7,330 nucleotides of DNA from Azoarcus sp. (GTDB taxonomy: Bacteria > Pseudomonadota > Gammaproteobacteria > Burkholderiales > Rhodocyclaceae), in NCBI GenBank assembly GCA_031268685.1, contig JAIRWW010000026.1:1-7330 (forward strand), read 5' to 3'. The notes beneath the pieces are model-generated. The model was not told the DNA's origin, did no database searches, and saw only the letters and a program-made list of their open reading frames with translations. Both the position numbers and the translations under genes were made by a program. This document shows positions 1-4,947 of this stretch, in pieces (the stretch's first letter is position 1; each line of letters starts with the position of its first letter).

Positions 1-771
1 GGTGTCGCCGAGCGGGGCGCGCACGTCGAGCAGGCTCCGGATGTCGCCAGCCAGTGTTTCGGTGAGCGCCACTTGTACGAAGATCAAGGGTTCCAGCGGC
101 ATGCGGGGGTGGAAAAAGGCGTAGCAGCGGCGGTCGGAGTCGAGGCGGTTTTTCAAGTCGCGCCATGAGCGGATGGCGTGTACGGCTTCGTATTTGACCA
201 GCCGCTCCAGAAGCGCCGCGGGCGATTCCCAGGTGATTCTCTGGAGTTCGAGAAAGCCGACGTCGAACCAGGCGGTGAGGCGGACTTCGAGTTCGCGGTC
301 GAGCGGCTTGAGCAGGGGGTCGTCCGCCGCGTAACGCAAGAGGTCGGCGCGCAGGTCGACAAGGAATTTCACGCCTTGCGGGATGGCGTTGAACTGGGTG
401 AGGATGCGCAGCCGCCGCGAGCGCATCGTCATGCGCAGTTGTGCTTCGGCTTCCCATTGTCCGTCAGTGCCCAGCGCTTTCTGGTATGCGGCGTGCGCTT
501 TTTCGACGGCTTTGGGATCGGGACCGAAATCGAGCGCGATCATCTTGAGGATGGCCCGCCGCCCGGCGTCGTCCAAATGCAGGTAAGCGTCGGCCAGACG
601 CGCCGCGCGCTGCCGCGTGGAGACTTCGCCGCCGATGCCTGCCGCGCATTCTTCGAGTTGGCGGTGGATGCGGTCGAGTTCTTTTTCCGAGGCTTCGTGG
701 GGTTTGCGGCCAGCCTGAGTCATGATGGCGCGCATCCTGGACAGACTCCTCGCAACCAAGTTTGATGGCAC
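1..771 (-). CDS. Malonyl-CoA decarboxylase (MLYCD family), N-terminal 257 codons, cut by the window edge
   Basis: Converts malonyl-CoA to acetyl-CoA and CO2 (cytosolic; called MatA where it sits in a malonate operon). The frame is open from 771 to base 1 and runs off the window. Visible residues cover the mostly helical N-terminal domain (about 1-195) and the beginning of the GNAT-like catalytic domain. The family landmark at 193-236 is clear: YEAVHAIRSW, then DLKNRL, then DRRCYAFFHPRMP, then EPLIFVQVALT. The catalytic Ser/His residues lie beyond the window, so activity cannot be judged. Start: GTG at 771 (N-terminus MPSNLVARSLSRM) is preceded by a strong Shine-Dalgarno AAAGGAGA five bases upstream. 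ATGs at 735 and 723 are in frame but have no comparable site and would remove the first helix. It lies downstream of lgt on the same strand, 211 bases away, in a repeat-rich leader. No malonyl-CoA synthetase or transporter gene is visible. The family call rests on recalled motifs, not a search. Confidence 0.9.
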   Translation of the reverse strand, partial: MPSNLVARSLSRMRAIMTQAGRKPHEASEKELDRIHRQLEECAAGIGGEVSTRQRAARLADAYLHLDDAGRRAILKMIALDFGPDPKAVEKAHAAYQKALGTDGQWEAEAQLRMTMRSRRLRILTQFNAIPQGVKFLVDLRADLLRYAADDPLLKPLDRELEVRLTAWFDVGFLELQRITWESPAALLERLVKYEAVHAIRSWRDLKNRLDSDRRCYAFFHPRMPLEPLIFVQVALTETLAGDIRSLLDVRAPLGDT

Positions 772-782
772 CTTGTCTCCTT
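772..782 (-). promoter_or_regulatory. Ribosome binding site fixing the GTG start of the malonyl-CoA decarboxylase gene
   Basis: On the minus strand the bases just before GTG read AAGGAGACAAG, with the AAGGAG core five bases from the start codon. This near-perfect anti-16S match is why the GTG at 771 was preferred over the two downstream ATGs. The stop codon of a possible 26-codon ORF (783-863) abuts it, so the two could be translationally coupled. Confidence 0.75.
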
Positions 783-812
783 TTATCGTTGAGTTCTTTT
801 ATCGCTGAGTTC
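781..812. repeat. 16-bp tandem duplication in the leader of the malonyl-CoA decarboxylase gene
   Basis: Two adjacent 16-base copies, 781-796 and 797-812, differ at one base (plus strand TTTTATCGTTGAGTTC and TTTTATCGCTGAGTTC). A further TTTTGAGA at 813-820 begins like another copy. On the minus strand each unit starts AAAAGAACTC and the sequence after the second unit is AAAAGGAG, the decarboxylase Shine-Dalgarno. It looks like a slippage or duplication event next to the ribosome binding site. Copy number may vary between strains (inference). Confidence 0.8.
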
Positions 813-863
813 TTTTGAGAAGAATTGGGCGATATCGTTCGCCTTGAATTTGCCGAAGGGCAT
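783..863 (-). CDS. Possible 26-codon upstream ORF before the malonyl-CoA decarboxylase gene (doubtful)
   Basis: ATG at 863 to TAA at 785-783 encodes a short, basic peptide beginning MPFGKFKANDIAQFF and ending DKRTQR. The stop is followed at once by AAGGAG and the GTG of the next gene 11 bases later, the geometry of a coupled leader peptide. Against it: there is no good Shine-Dalgarno before the ATG, the 16-bp tandem duplication lies inside it, and I know no homologue. The frame is open upstream through the adjacent palindromic repeat, so it could be a chance frame or the remnant of a longer gene. Confidence 0.25.
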   Translation of the reverse strand: MPFGKFKANDIAQFFSKELSDKRTQR

Positions 864-877
864 TGCCTGTGGAAGCA

Positions 878-905
878 CGGGCTTCGACAGGCTCAGCCCG
901 AACGG
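878..905. repeat. Dispersed palindromic (REP-like) element
   Basis: The sequence CGGGCTTCGACAGGCTCAGC and its continuation to ACGG at 905 match a short motif I recognise as scattered in intergenic DNA of many proteobacterial genomes (variants of CTTCGACAGGCTCAGCCCGA). It can fold as a six-base-pair stem, CGGGCT (878-883) with AGCCCG (895-900), around an 11-base loop. It lies between lgt and the malonyl-CoA decarboxylase gene. Function is unknown. It has no T-run and is not a classic terminator. Confidence 0.6.
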
Positions 906-912
906 GGGGAGC

Positions 913-996
913 GTCCGTCCGTGCTTTTAACGGATGATGCGTCCATCCGTGTTTTTAACGGATGGGGTGTCCGCCGGTGCTTTTAACGGATGGCGC
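913..996. repeat. Three tandem 28-bp hairpin units overlapping the 3' end of lgt
   Basis: Units at 913-940, 941-968 and 969-996 are contiguous and exactly 28 bases each. On the minus strand all share the core ATCCGTTAAAA followed by a G/A and CAC. The middle unit folds perfectly: CCATCCGT (943-950) pairs with ACGGATGG (958-965) around a seven-base loop. The 913-940 unit keeps a seven-pair stem with one G-T wobble, and the 969-996 unit has decayed pairing. The 969-996 unit contains the last codons and TAA stop of lgt. No T-run follows the stems in either direction, so a simple intrinsic terminator is not supported, but mRNA 3'-end protection or attenuation is possible (inference). Confidence 0.85.
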
Positions 997-1843
997 GCTC
1001 ATTTGTATTTTTGGGTGAATCGCCGCCGGTCTCTTGAATCGGCGGTTTGCTGTCATGGCGTTTGGAATAGGCGTAGGCGATCAGCCCGATGCCTGTCAGG
1101 AACATCGGCAGGCACAGCCATTGCGCGGTTGTCAGACCCAGCCCCAGGGAACTGAAAATGCCGGGGTCGGGGTTGCGGAAGAACTCCGCGCCGAAGCGCA
1201 GGATGCCGTATCCGGCAAGGAAGAACCCGGATACCGCTTGGTATGGGCGGGGGCGGGACGAATACCACCACAGAAGGGCGAACAGCAGCAGCCCCTCGCC
1301 TGCGGCTTGATAGAGCTGCGAGGGGTGGCGCGGCAGGCTGTCGACCCAGGGATAGTGCATCGCCCACGGCAGGGCTTCGCTCATGGGGCGGCCCCACAAT
1401 TCGCCGTTGATGAAGTTGCCGATGCGGCCCGCGAAAAGTCCGATGGGAACCATGGGCGCGATGAAATCGGTGATTTCCCAAAACCTTCGGCCATAGCGGC
1501 GGCCGTAAAACCACATCGCCACCAGCACGCCAAGAAAGCCGCCATGAAAACTCATGCCGCCATGCCATACCGCGAGAATTTCAGTTGGATTGGCGAAGTA
1601 GTAACTGGGCTGGAAAAACAGCACTTCTCCCAGGCGTGCGCCGATGATGACGCCGAGCACGCCATAAAAGAGTAGGTCGTCGATGGATTGGCCTGTCCAG
1701 TCCGGCCCCGGCCCGCGCCGCGCGCGCAGGCGGGCAAGCAGGGCGAAGCAGATGAAAGCGAATAGATAGGCTAGTCCGTACCAGCGCACGTCGAGCGGGC
1801 CGATGGAGAAGGCGACGGGATCGAATTTCGGATGTGTCAGCAT
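983..1843 (-). CDS. lgt: Prolipoprotein diacylglyceryl transferase (Lgt)
   Basis: Inner-membrane enzyme that transfers the diacylglyceryl group from phosphatidylglycerol to the lipobox cysteine of prolipoproteins, the first step of lipoprotein maturation (EC 2.5.1.145). The 286 residues match the usual length and hold several hydrophobic segments (about 21-38, 55-77, 104-112, 127-139, 184-194, 206-216, 236-259). Diagnostic motifs: HGGMSFHGGFLG at 94-105, containing the catalytic-type histidine H100; the Lgt signature GRIGNFINGELWGR at 139-152, with R140, N143 and E148; HPSQLYQA at 173-180; and the YGxxR motif at 212-216 followed by EFFRNPD. The last 26 residues are a hydrophilic tail. Start MLTHPKFDPVA is the family's usual N-terminus, although no Shine-Dalgarno precedes the ATG. 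It is divergent from the PfkB-family kinase. Its stop codon lies inside the 28-bp tandem repeat, so the final residues AIR are repeat-encoded. Confidence 0.98.
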   Translation of the reverse strand: MLTHPKFDPVAFSIGPLDVRWYGLAYLFAFICFALLARLRARRGPGPDWTGQSIDDLLFYGVLGVIIGARLGEVLFFQPSYYFANPTEILAVWHGGMSFHGGFLGVLVAMWFYGRRYGRRFWEITDFIAPMVPIGLFAGRIGNFINGELWGRPMSEALPWAMHYPWVDSLPRHPSQLYQAAGEGLLLFALLWWYSSRPRPYQAVSGFFLAGYGILRFGAEFFRNPDPGIFSSLGLGLTTAQWLCLPMFLTGIGLIAYAYSKRHDSKPPIQETGGDSPKNTNERAIR

Positions 1844-1919
1844 GAAAAATGAAATGAATGGCTGTGGAAAACGAAGGGTTTTCTGTTGGAGGACGGCGGC
1901 GGGAATTTAGTTCATCGGG

Positions 1920-1947
1920 CTGAAAACCCGGAAACGCCTTCTATAAT
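1920..1947 (+). promoter_or_regulatory. Sigma-70-type promoter for the PfkB-family kinase
   Basis: A perfect -10 box TATAAT lies at 1942-1947, with a 4-of-6 -35 match CTGAAA at 1920-1925 and 16 bases between them. Transcription would start near 1953-1955, giving a leader of roughly 28 bases. A small inverted repeat, CGGG (1916-1919) with CCCG (1927-1930), overlaps the -35 box. It could be an operator or chance, and is too short to call. Confidence 0.6.
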
Positions 1948-1972
1948 CGCATTTCATCCAGACAGTTGGGGA

Positions 1973-1981
1973 GGTTTTTTA
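1973..1981 (+). promoter_or_regulatory. Ribosome binding site deciding the kinase start
   Basis: GGAGG at 1970-1974 followed by a run of T and AA places a strong Shine-Dalgarno about seven bases before the ATG at 1982. This supports the shorter 313-residue product over the longer open frame. Confidence 0.65.
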
Positions 1982-2923
1982 ATGTCCATTCTCGTTTGCG
2001 GCTCTATGGCTTACGATAACATCATGGTTTTCGGCGACCGCTTCAAGAACCACATTTTGCCCGAGCAAATCCATATCTTGAATGTGTCTTTTCTGGTGCC
2101 TGAATTGAGGCGCGACTTTGGCGGTTGTGCGGGCAATATCGCTTACAGCCTGCGCTTGCTGGGGGCCGATCCTTTGATCGTCGCCACGGTGGGCGATGAT
2201 GCCGCGGATTACCGGCAAAGGTTGGATGAACTCGGTTTGCGCCAGGATTATGTGCGCCATGTGCCGGGCGCTTACACTGCGCAGGCTTTTATTACTACTG
2301 ATGCCGACGACAACCAGATAACCGCTTTCCATCCCGGCGCGATGATGTTTTCTCACCAGAACGATGTGCGCGCGGCTGTGGGTGCGCGGCTTGCCATTGT
2401 TTCGCCCGATGGCCGCGACGGGATGTTGCGCCATGTCGATGGCTTGGCCGAGGCTGGCGTGCCTTTTGTGTTCGATCCCGGACAGGCCCTGCCTATACTT
2501 TCCGCAGATGAGCTGCTGCATTGTTTGAGGCTCGCCCGTTACTGCGCGGTCAATGATTATGAAGCGCAGTTGATATGCGATAAAACCGGCTGGACTATCG
2601 AGGCGCTGGCCGCCGAAGTCGATGCTTTGGTGGTGACGCGCGGCGGGGAAGGCTCGCACATTCATGCCGGGGGCGATCTCATCGAAATTCCCGCCGTGCC
2701 GGTTGATGCCGTGGTCGATCCGACAGGTTGCGGCGATGCTTACCGCGCCGGTCTGCTCTACGGTATTTCGCAGGCTTGGGACTGGATATCCTGCGGGCGG
2801 ATGGCCGCGGTGATGGGGGCGATCAAGATCGGCCATCGCGGCGGGCAGAACCATCGTCCGGCGCGTGAAGATATCGAGGCCGTTTATTTCGCCGCTTTCG
2901 GCGAGACGCCGAGTTGGGGCTGA
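1982..2923 (+). CDS. PfkB-family carbohydrate/nucleoside kinase, probably adenosine kinase-like
   Basis: ATP-dependent cytosolic kinase of the ribokinase/PfkB superfamily, 313 residues. PfkB signature 1 region is FGGCAGNIAY at 46-55. Signature 2 is DPTGCGDAYRAG at 246-257, with D252 as the predicted catalytic base and GCG forming the anion hole. NDYE at 191-194 and TRGGEG at 219-224 are further family landmarks. The N-terminus MSILVCGSMAYDNIM resembles betaproteobacterial proteins commonly annotated as adenosine kinase (AMP from adenosine). Substrate cannot be fixed from sequence, and a sugar kinase role remains possible. Start: ATG at 1982 follows GGGGAGG seven bases upstream and begins the first beta strand of the fold. 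The in-frame ATG at 1886 is rejected because it lies upstream of the promoter. The gene is monocistronic by context, divergent from lgt and convergent with the DUF3426 gene 27 bases away. Confidence 0.93.
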   Translation: MSILVCGSMAYDNIMVFGDRFKNHILPEQIHILNVSFLVPELRRDFGGCAGNIAYSLRLLGADPLIVATVGDDAADYRQRLDELGLRQDYVRHVPGAYTAQAFITTDADDNQITAFHPGAMMFSHQNDVRAAVGARLAIVSPDGRDGMLRHVDGLAEAGVPFVFDPGQALPILSADELLHCLRLARYCAVNDYEAQLICDKTGWTIEALAAEVDALVVTRGGEGSHIHAGGDLIEIPAVPVDAVVDPTGCGDAYRAGLLYGISQAWDWISCGRMAAVMGAIKIGHRGGQNHRPAREDIEAVYFAAFGETPSWG

Positions 2924-2943
2924 GAACGCAGCCCGCGATTTTT
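2898..2943 (+). terminator. Probable intrinsic terminator of the PfkB-family kinase gene
   Basis: Two hairpins sit back to back at the gene's end. The first, TCGGCG (2898-2903) with CGCCGA (2907-2912), has a three-base loop and is coding. The second, GGGCTG (2917-2922) with CAGCCC (2929-2934), has a six-base loop, spans the TGA stop, and is followed by GCGA and then T5 at 2939-2943. The four-base spacer before a short T-run makes it weaker than textbook examples. No T-run follows the second hairpin on the minus strand, so it should not terminate the convergent DUF3426 transcript. Confidence 0.45.
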
Positions 2944-2950
2944 ATGCGGA

Positions 2951-4834
2951 TCAAGGGTAGAAGCCGCCGACCCGGAAATTGCTTGGGTCGATGCCGACTA
3001 CTTCCAGGTCCATGCGCACGTCGATGTCGCTGCGCGGCGCAATGCCTTCTTTGTTGCGTTGTTCCGGCGGCATCCATTCTTCTGGCGTGATGACGCGGCG
3101 GACGAGCGGTTTGTTGGTGATGTCGAGCAAGGTGAGTTCGATGTTCGGCCAGTCCTGGATGAAATCGGCGCGGTTGCTGACTTTGGCGTAGAAGACGTAA
3201 GAGTCGGGACGGTCGTTTTGGCGCAGGACGCCGTAGTCGTCGATGCGGATTTGCCCCATGTCGCGCGGTAGGGGCATGGCGCAGCCGAAGGTGTTGCAGA
3301 GCGAGACGAAAGCCGGGCGCATGCCGGGCAGGCTGCGGGCAATGCTATGGCGGAAAAGGAAAGCCGCTTGTATGACCAGCACGACGCCCAGCATGGCGAC
3401 GACCGATGTCCAGGCGATGCGTTCGCGTTTCGTCATCGGCCTGCCGTAGATGTCGAAATGGGAACCCGCCCGGTGTCCGGCGTTTTCCCCGGCGGCTTCG
3501 TCCGCTGCTTCTTTTTGGTTTCGGCGCGAGCGGCGGGTGGTTTTGCGTTCGGCGTCGATTTCGGCTTCGATTTTGTCGATTTTGGCTTCAAGACCGACTT
3601 TGGAGGGCGTTTTGTCCGGCGCGCCTTTGTCGGCGGCTTCGCCCGCCGAGTGCCCAGGGATGTCGTGCTCGGCAAATTCGGAGGCCAGGTCTTTCGTTTC
3701 TTTGTCGCCGGAAAGGGGAGGTTTGCTTCTGGCGGCTGGTTTGCTGTATTTGCCGCGCTTTGTCCGCTTGTCTTTGTCCCTGCCGCGCGTGGCCCTGGGC
3801 ATGTCCATCTGGGAGAAGATGGAATCTTCGTCGTCGGGAAGCGTCGTAAACAGCACTGACGCCAGCGGGTCCGCGTCGTCATGCTCGATGCTCGGCATGT
3901 CATCTATCTGGGAGAAGATGGAGTCTTCGCCGTCGGGGGTATGCGCAGTCGCCATTGCCGGGGCCGGGGCGGCTGGCGGGCTTGTTTTTGTTTTTATAAC
4001 CGGCGGCGGGGCGGCGGCGGGAGGCGCGCTGTCTATGGCAGGCGCGATGCTCTTGGCGGCGGTCAGGAACGGGATTTCATCTGGCGGTGTTGGCGCTGGT
4101 GTTGGTGTCGGTGTTGGCGTTGGTGCTGGTGTTGGCGGTTCTGCTGCCGAAAGTGTGCTCTTGGGCCTGGGGTCGGCCTGGGGGCCGGCTTCGGGCTGGG
4201 CGGATGGCGGGGCGGCTGGCGGCGCTGCGATCTCAATCGGGACAGGGATGGCTTCGGGCCGCGCCGGAGGGGCTGGCGGCGCTTCTTCGGCTACGGCGGC
4301 GTTTTGTTTGGGCGTGGCGCTGGTTGTGTCCGGTTCGCCCTTGCCCATGGGCGGGAGGCTTGCTATGGGAAAAGGCGGCGGCGTTTGCCCGGGCATCCTG
4401 GATTTTGTGTCCAGCGACGACGAGAAATCGAGTTCGCTCAATAAGCGTTGCGACGTTTTTTTGACGACAGGCGTGAATACCGGGCGTGGATGCGGCGTTG
4501 CGCTGGCGGTGATGTCTATGGACGGCGGAAGATGTTTGCTTTCGTCGCGGTCGTTCAGCGTGGGGAAAGGCTGCGGGGCCTCGGGCGCGGTTTTGGCCTT
4601 GGCTGCGAGCGCCGGTTCGGCCAAGAGGGCATCAGGCTTGCTGCCGGGCTGGGCGGAAAGAGTAGAAGCCTTGCCTGCGGCGGGTTGTCCGGCCTTTGGA
4701 TCGGATTCGGCCAGATGGTCCAGGGCGTTGAAGGGATGCAGGCAGCTTCCGCAACGCACCCGGCCTTGTCTGGCAAGAAGCTGTTCCGACGTGAGACGGA
4801 AGACGGTTTGACAGCTCGGGCATCGGGTCAACAT
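2951..4834 (-). CDS. Zinc-ribbon and DUF3426 single-pass membrane protein with a long disordered linker
   Basis: Function unknown. The N-terminus is a CxxC zinc ribbon of the MJ0042 type: MLTRCPSCQTVFRLT with C5, C8, C28 and C31 as predicted metal ligands. Residues 42-410 are Pro/Ala/Ser/Thr-rich and probably disordered, with a Thr/Ala-Pro run at 235-250 and two copies of EDSIFSQ (303-309 and 336-342). Residues 414-450 are charged and could form a short coiled coil. One membrane helix lies at about 473-493, preceded by KRER, so the N-terminus should be cytoplasmic. Residues about 505-627 are the DUF3426 domain (CNTFGCAMPLPRD at 513-525, FYAKVSNRA at 548-556), predicted periplasmic. At 627 residues it is longer than I expect for the family, owing to the linker. 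The start is fixed by the zinc ribbon; the Shine-Dalgarno is poor. It lies 113 bases downstream of prmA, a conserved betaproteobacterial neighbourhood, but no role in L11 methylation is implied. Confidence 0.92.
   Translation of the reverse strand: MLTRCPSCQTVFRLTSEQLLARQGRVRCGSCLHPFNALDHLAESDPKAGQPAAGKASTLSAQPGSKPDALLAEPALAAKAKTAPEAPQPFPTLNDRDESKHLPPSIDITASATPHPRPVFTPVVKKTSQRLLSELDFSSSLDTKSRMPGQTPPPFPIASLPPMGKGEPDTTSATPKQNAAVAEEAPPAPPARPEAIPVPIEIAAPPAAPPSAQPEAGPQADPRPKSTLSAAEPPTPAPTPTPTPTPAPTPPDEIPFLTAAKSIAPAIDSAPPAAAPPPVIKTKTSPPAAPAPAMATAHTPDGEDSIFSQIDDMPSIEHDDADPLASVLFTTLPDDEDSIFSQMDMPRATRGRDKDKRTKRGKYSKPAARSKPPLSGDKETKDLASEFAEHDIPGHSAGEAADKGAPDKTPSKVGLEAKIDKIEAEIDAERKTTRRSRRNQKEAADEAAGENAGHRAGSHFDIYGRPMTKRERIAWTSVVAMLGVVLVIQAAFLFRHSIARSLPGMRPAFVSLCNTFGCAMPLPRDMGQIRIDDYGVLRQNDRPDSYVFYAKVSNRADFIQDWPNIELTLLDITNKPLVRRVITPEEWMPPEQRNKEGIAPRSDIDVRMDLEVVGIDPSNFRVGGFYP
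3807..3937. repeat. Pair of 32-bp direct repeats inside the DUF3426 gene
   Basis: Positions 3807-3838 and 3906-3937 match at 30 of 32 bases (core ATCTGGGAGAAGATGGA on the plus strand). They are 99 bases apart start to start, a multiple of three, so the reading frame is kept. They encode the duplicated acidic motif EDSIFSQ. The high DNA identity suggests a recent in-frame duplication, or selection on the motif plus gene conversion. Confidence 0.85.
4086..4139. repeat. Hexanucleotide repeat array (GGTGTT-type, nine units) inside the DUF3426 gene
   Basis: Nine imperfect six-base units, mostly GGTGTT with C/T changes (GGCGCT, GGTGTC, GGCGTT, GGTGCT, GGCGGT), fill this stretch. On the minus strand they encode alternating Thr-Pro and Ala-Pro in the protein's linker. 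Loss or gain of a unit would keep the frame and only change linker length. Confidence 0.85.
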
Positions 4835-4947
4835 CAGGGACGAACTCGGGCCTGCGTGTGTAGAACGGCAAATAGTAAATCATTGCCTGCCCTGAGCACG
4901 AGAGCCGCGTGTATTCTTTTTTGCTCCGGAAGAAACAAAGCCGACTG
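4835..4947. other. 113-base gap between prmA and the DUF3426 gene
   Basis: No clear terminator or promoter is visible. On the minus strand there is an A-rich patch after the prmA stop and an AT-rich GATTTACTATTT closer to the DUF3426 gene that could hold a weak -10 box, but no paired -35 box convinces. The DUF3426 gene may be read through from prmA or have its own weak promoter. Confidence 0.35.

Larger units (their letters stand above)
1844..1981. other. Divergent intergenic region between lgt and the PfkB-family kinase
   Basis: This 138-base gap carries the 5' ends of both genes. A clear plus-strand promoter is visible. For lgt on the minus strand I find no convincing -35/-10 pair and no Shine-Dalgarno, so its promoter is unassigned. 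A plus-strand frame is open from an ATG at 1886 into the kinase, but it has no family-like residues before the kinase start and crosses the promoter, so it is not treated as coding. Confidence 0.6.

Noticed and set aside
178..765. 195-codon plus-strand open frame opposite the malonyl-CoA decarboxylase gene
   Set aside because: The minus frame carries clear family motifs and a strong ribosome site; this frame has neither.
913..996. CRISPR-like array or classic intrinsic terminator
   Set aside because: The units are contiguous with no unique spacers, and no T-run follows the stems in either direction.
1034..1675. 213-codon plus-strand open frame opposite lgt
   Set aside because: Antisense shadow; the lgt frame has every family signature.
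1886..1981. 32-codon N-terminal extension of the PfkB-family kinase
   Set aside because: It crosses a perfect -10 box, has no family-like residues, and the ATG at 1982 has a strong Shine-Dalgarno and the expected N-terminus.
3450..4811. 453-codon plus-strand open frame opposite the DUF3426 gene
   Set aside because: It is a Gly/Ala/Ser/Val-rich mirror of the Pro/Ala/Ser codons on the minus strand, with no recognisable domain. The minus-strand product has a zinc ribbon, membrane helix and DUF3426 domain.
4632..4883. 83-codon minus-strand frame spanning the start of the DUF3426 gene
   Set aside because: Out of frame with the zinc ribbon, Arg/Pro-rich, and no domain; a chance frame.
4910..4947. 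Terminator after prmA
   Set aside because: Only a three-pair stem can be drawn on the minus strand and no T-run follows; the A-rich patch is not a terminator in this orientation.
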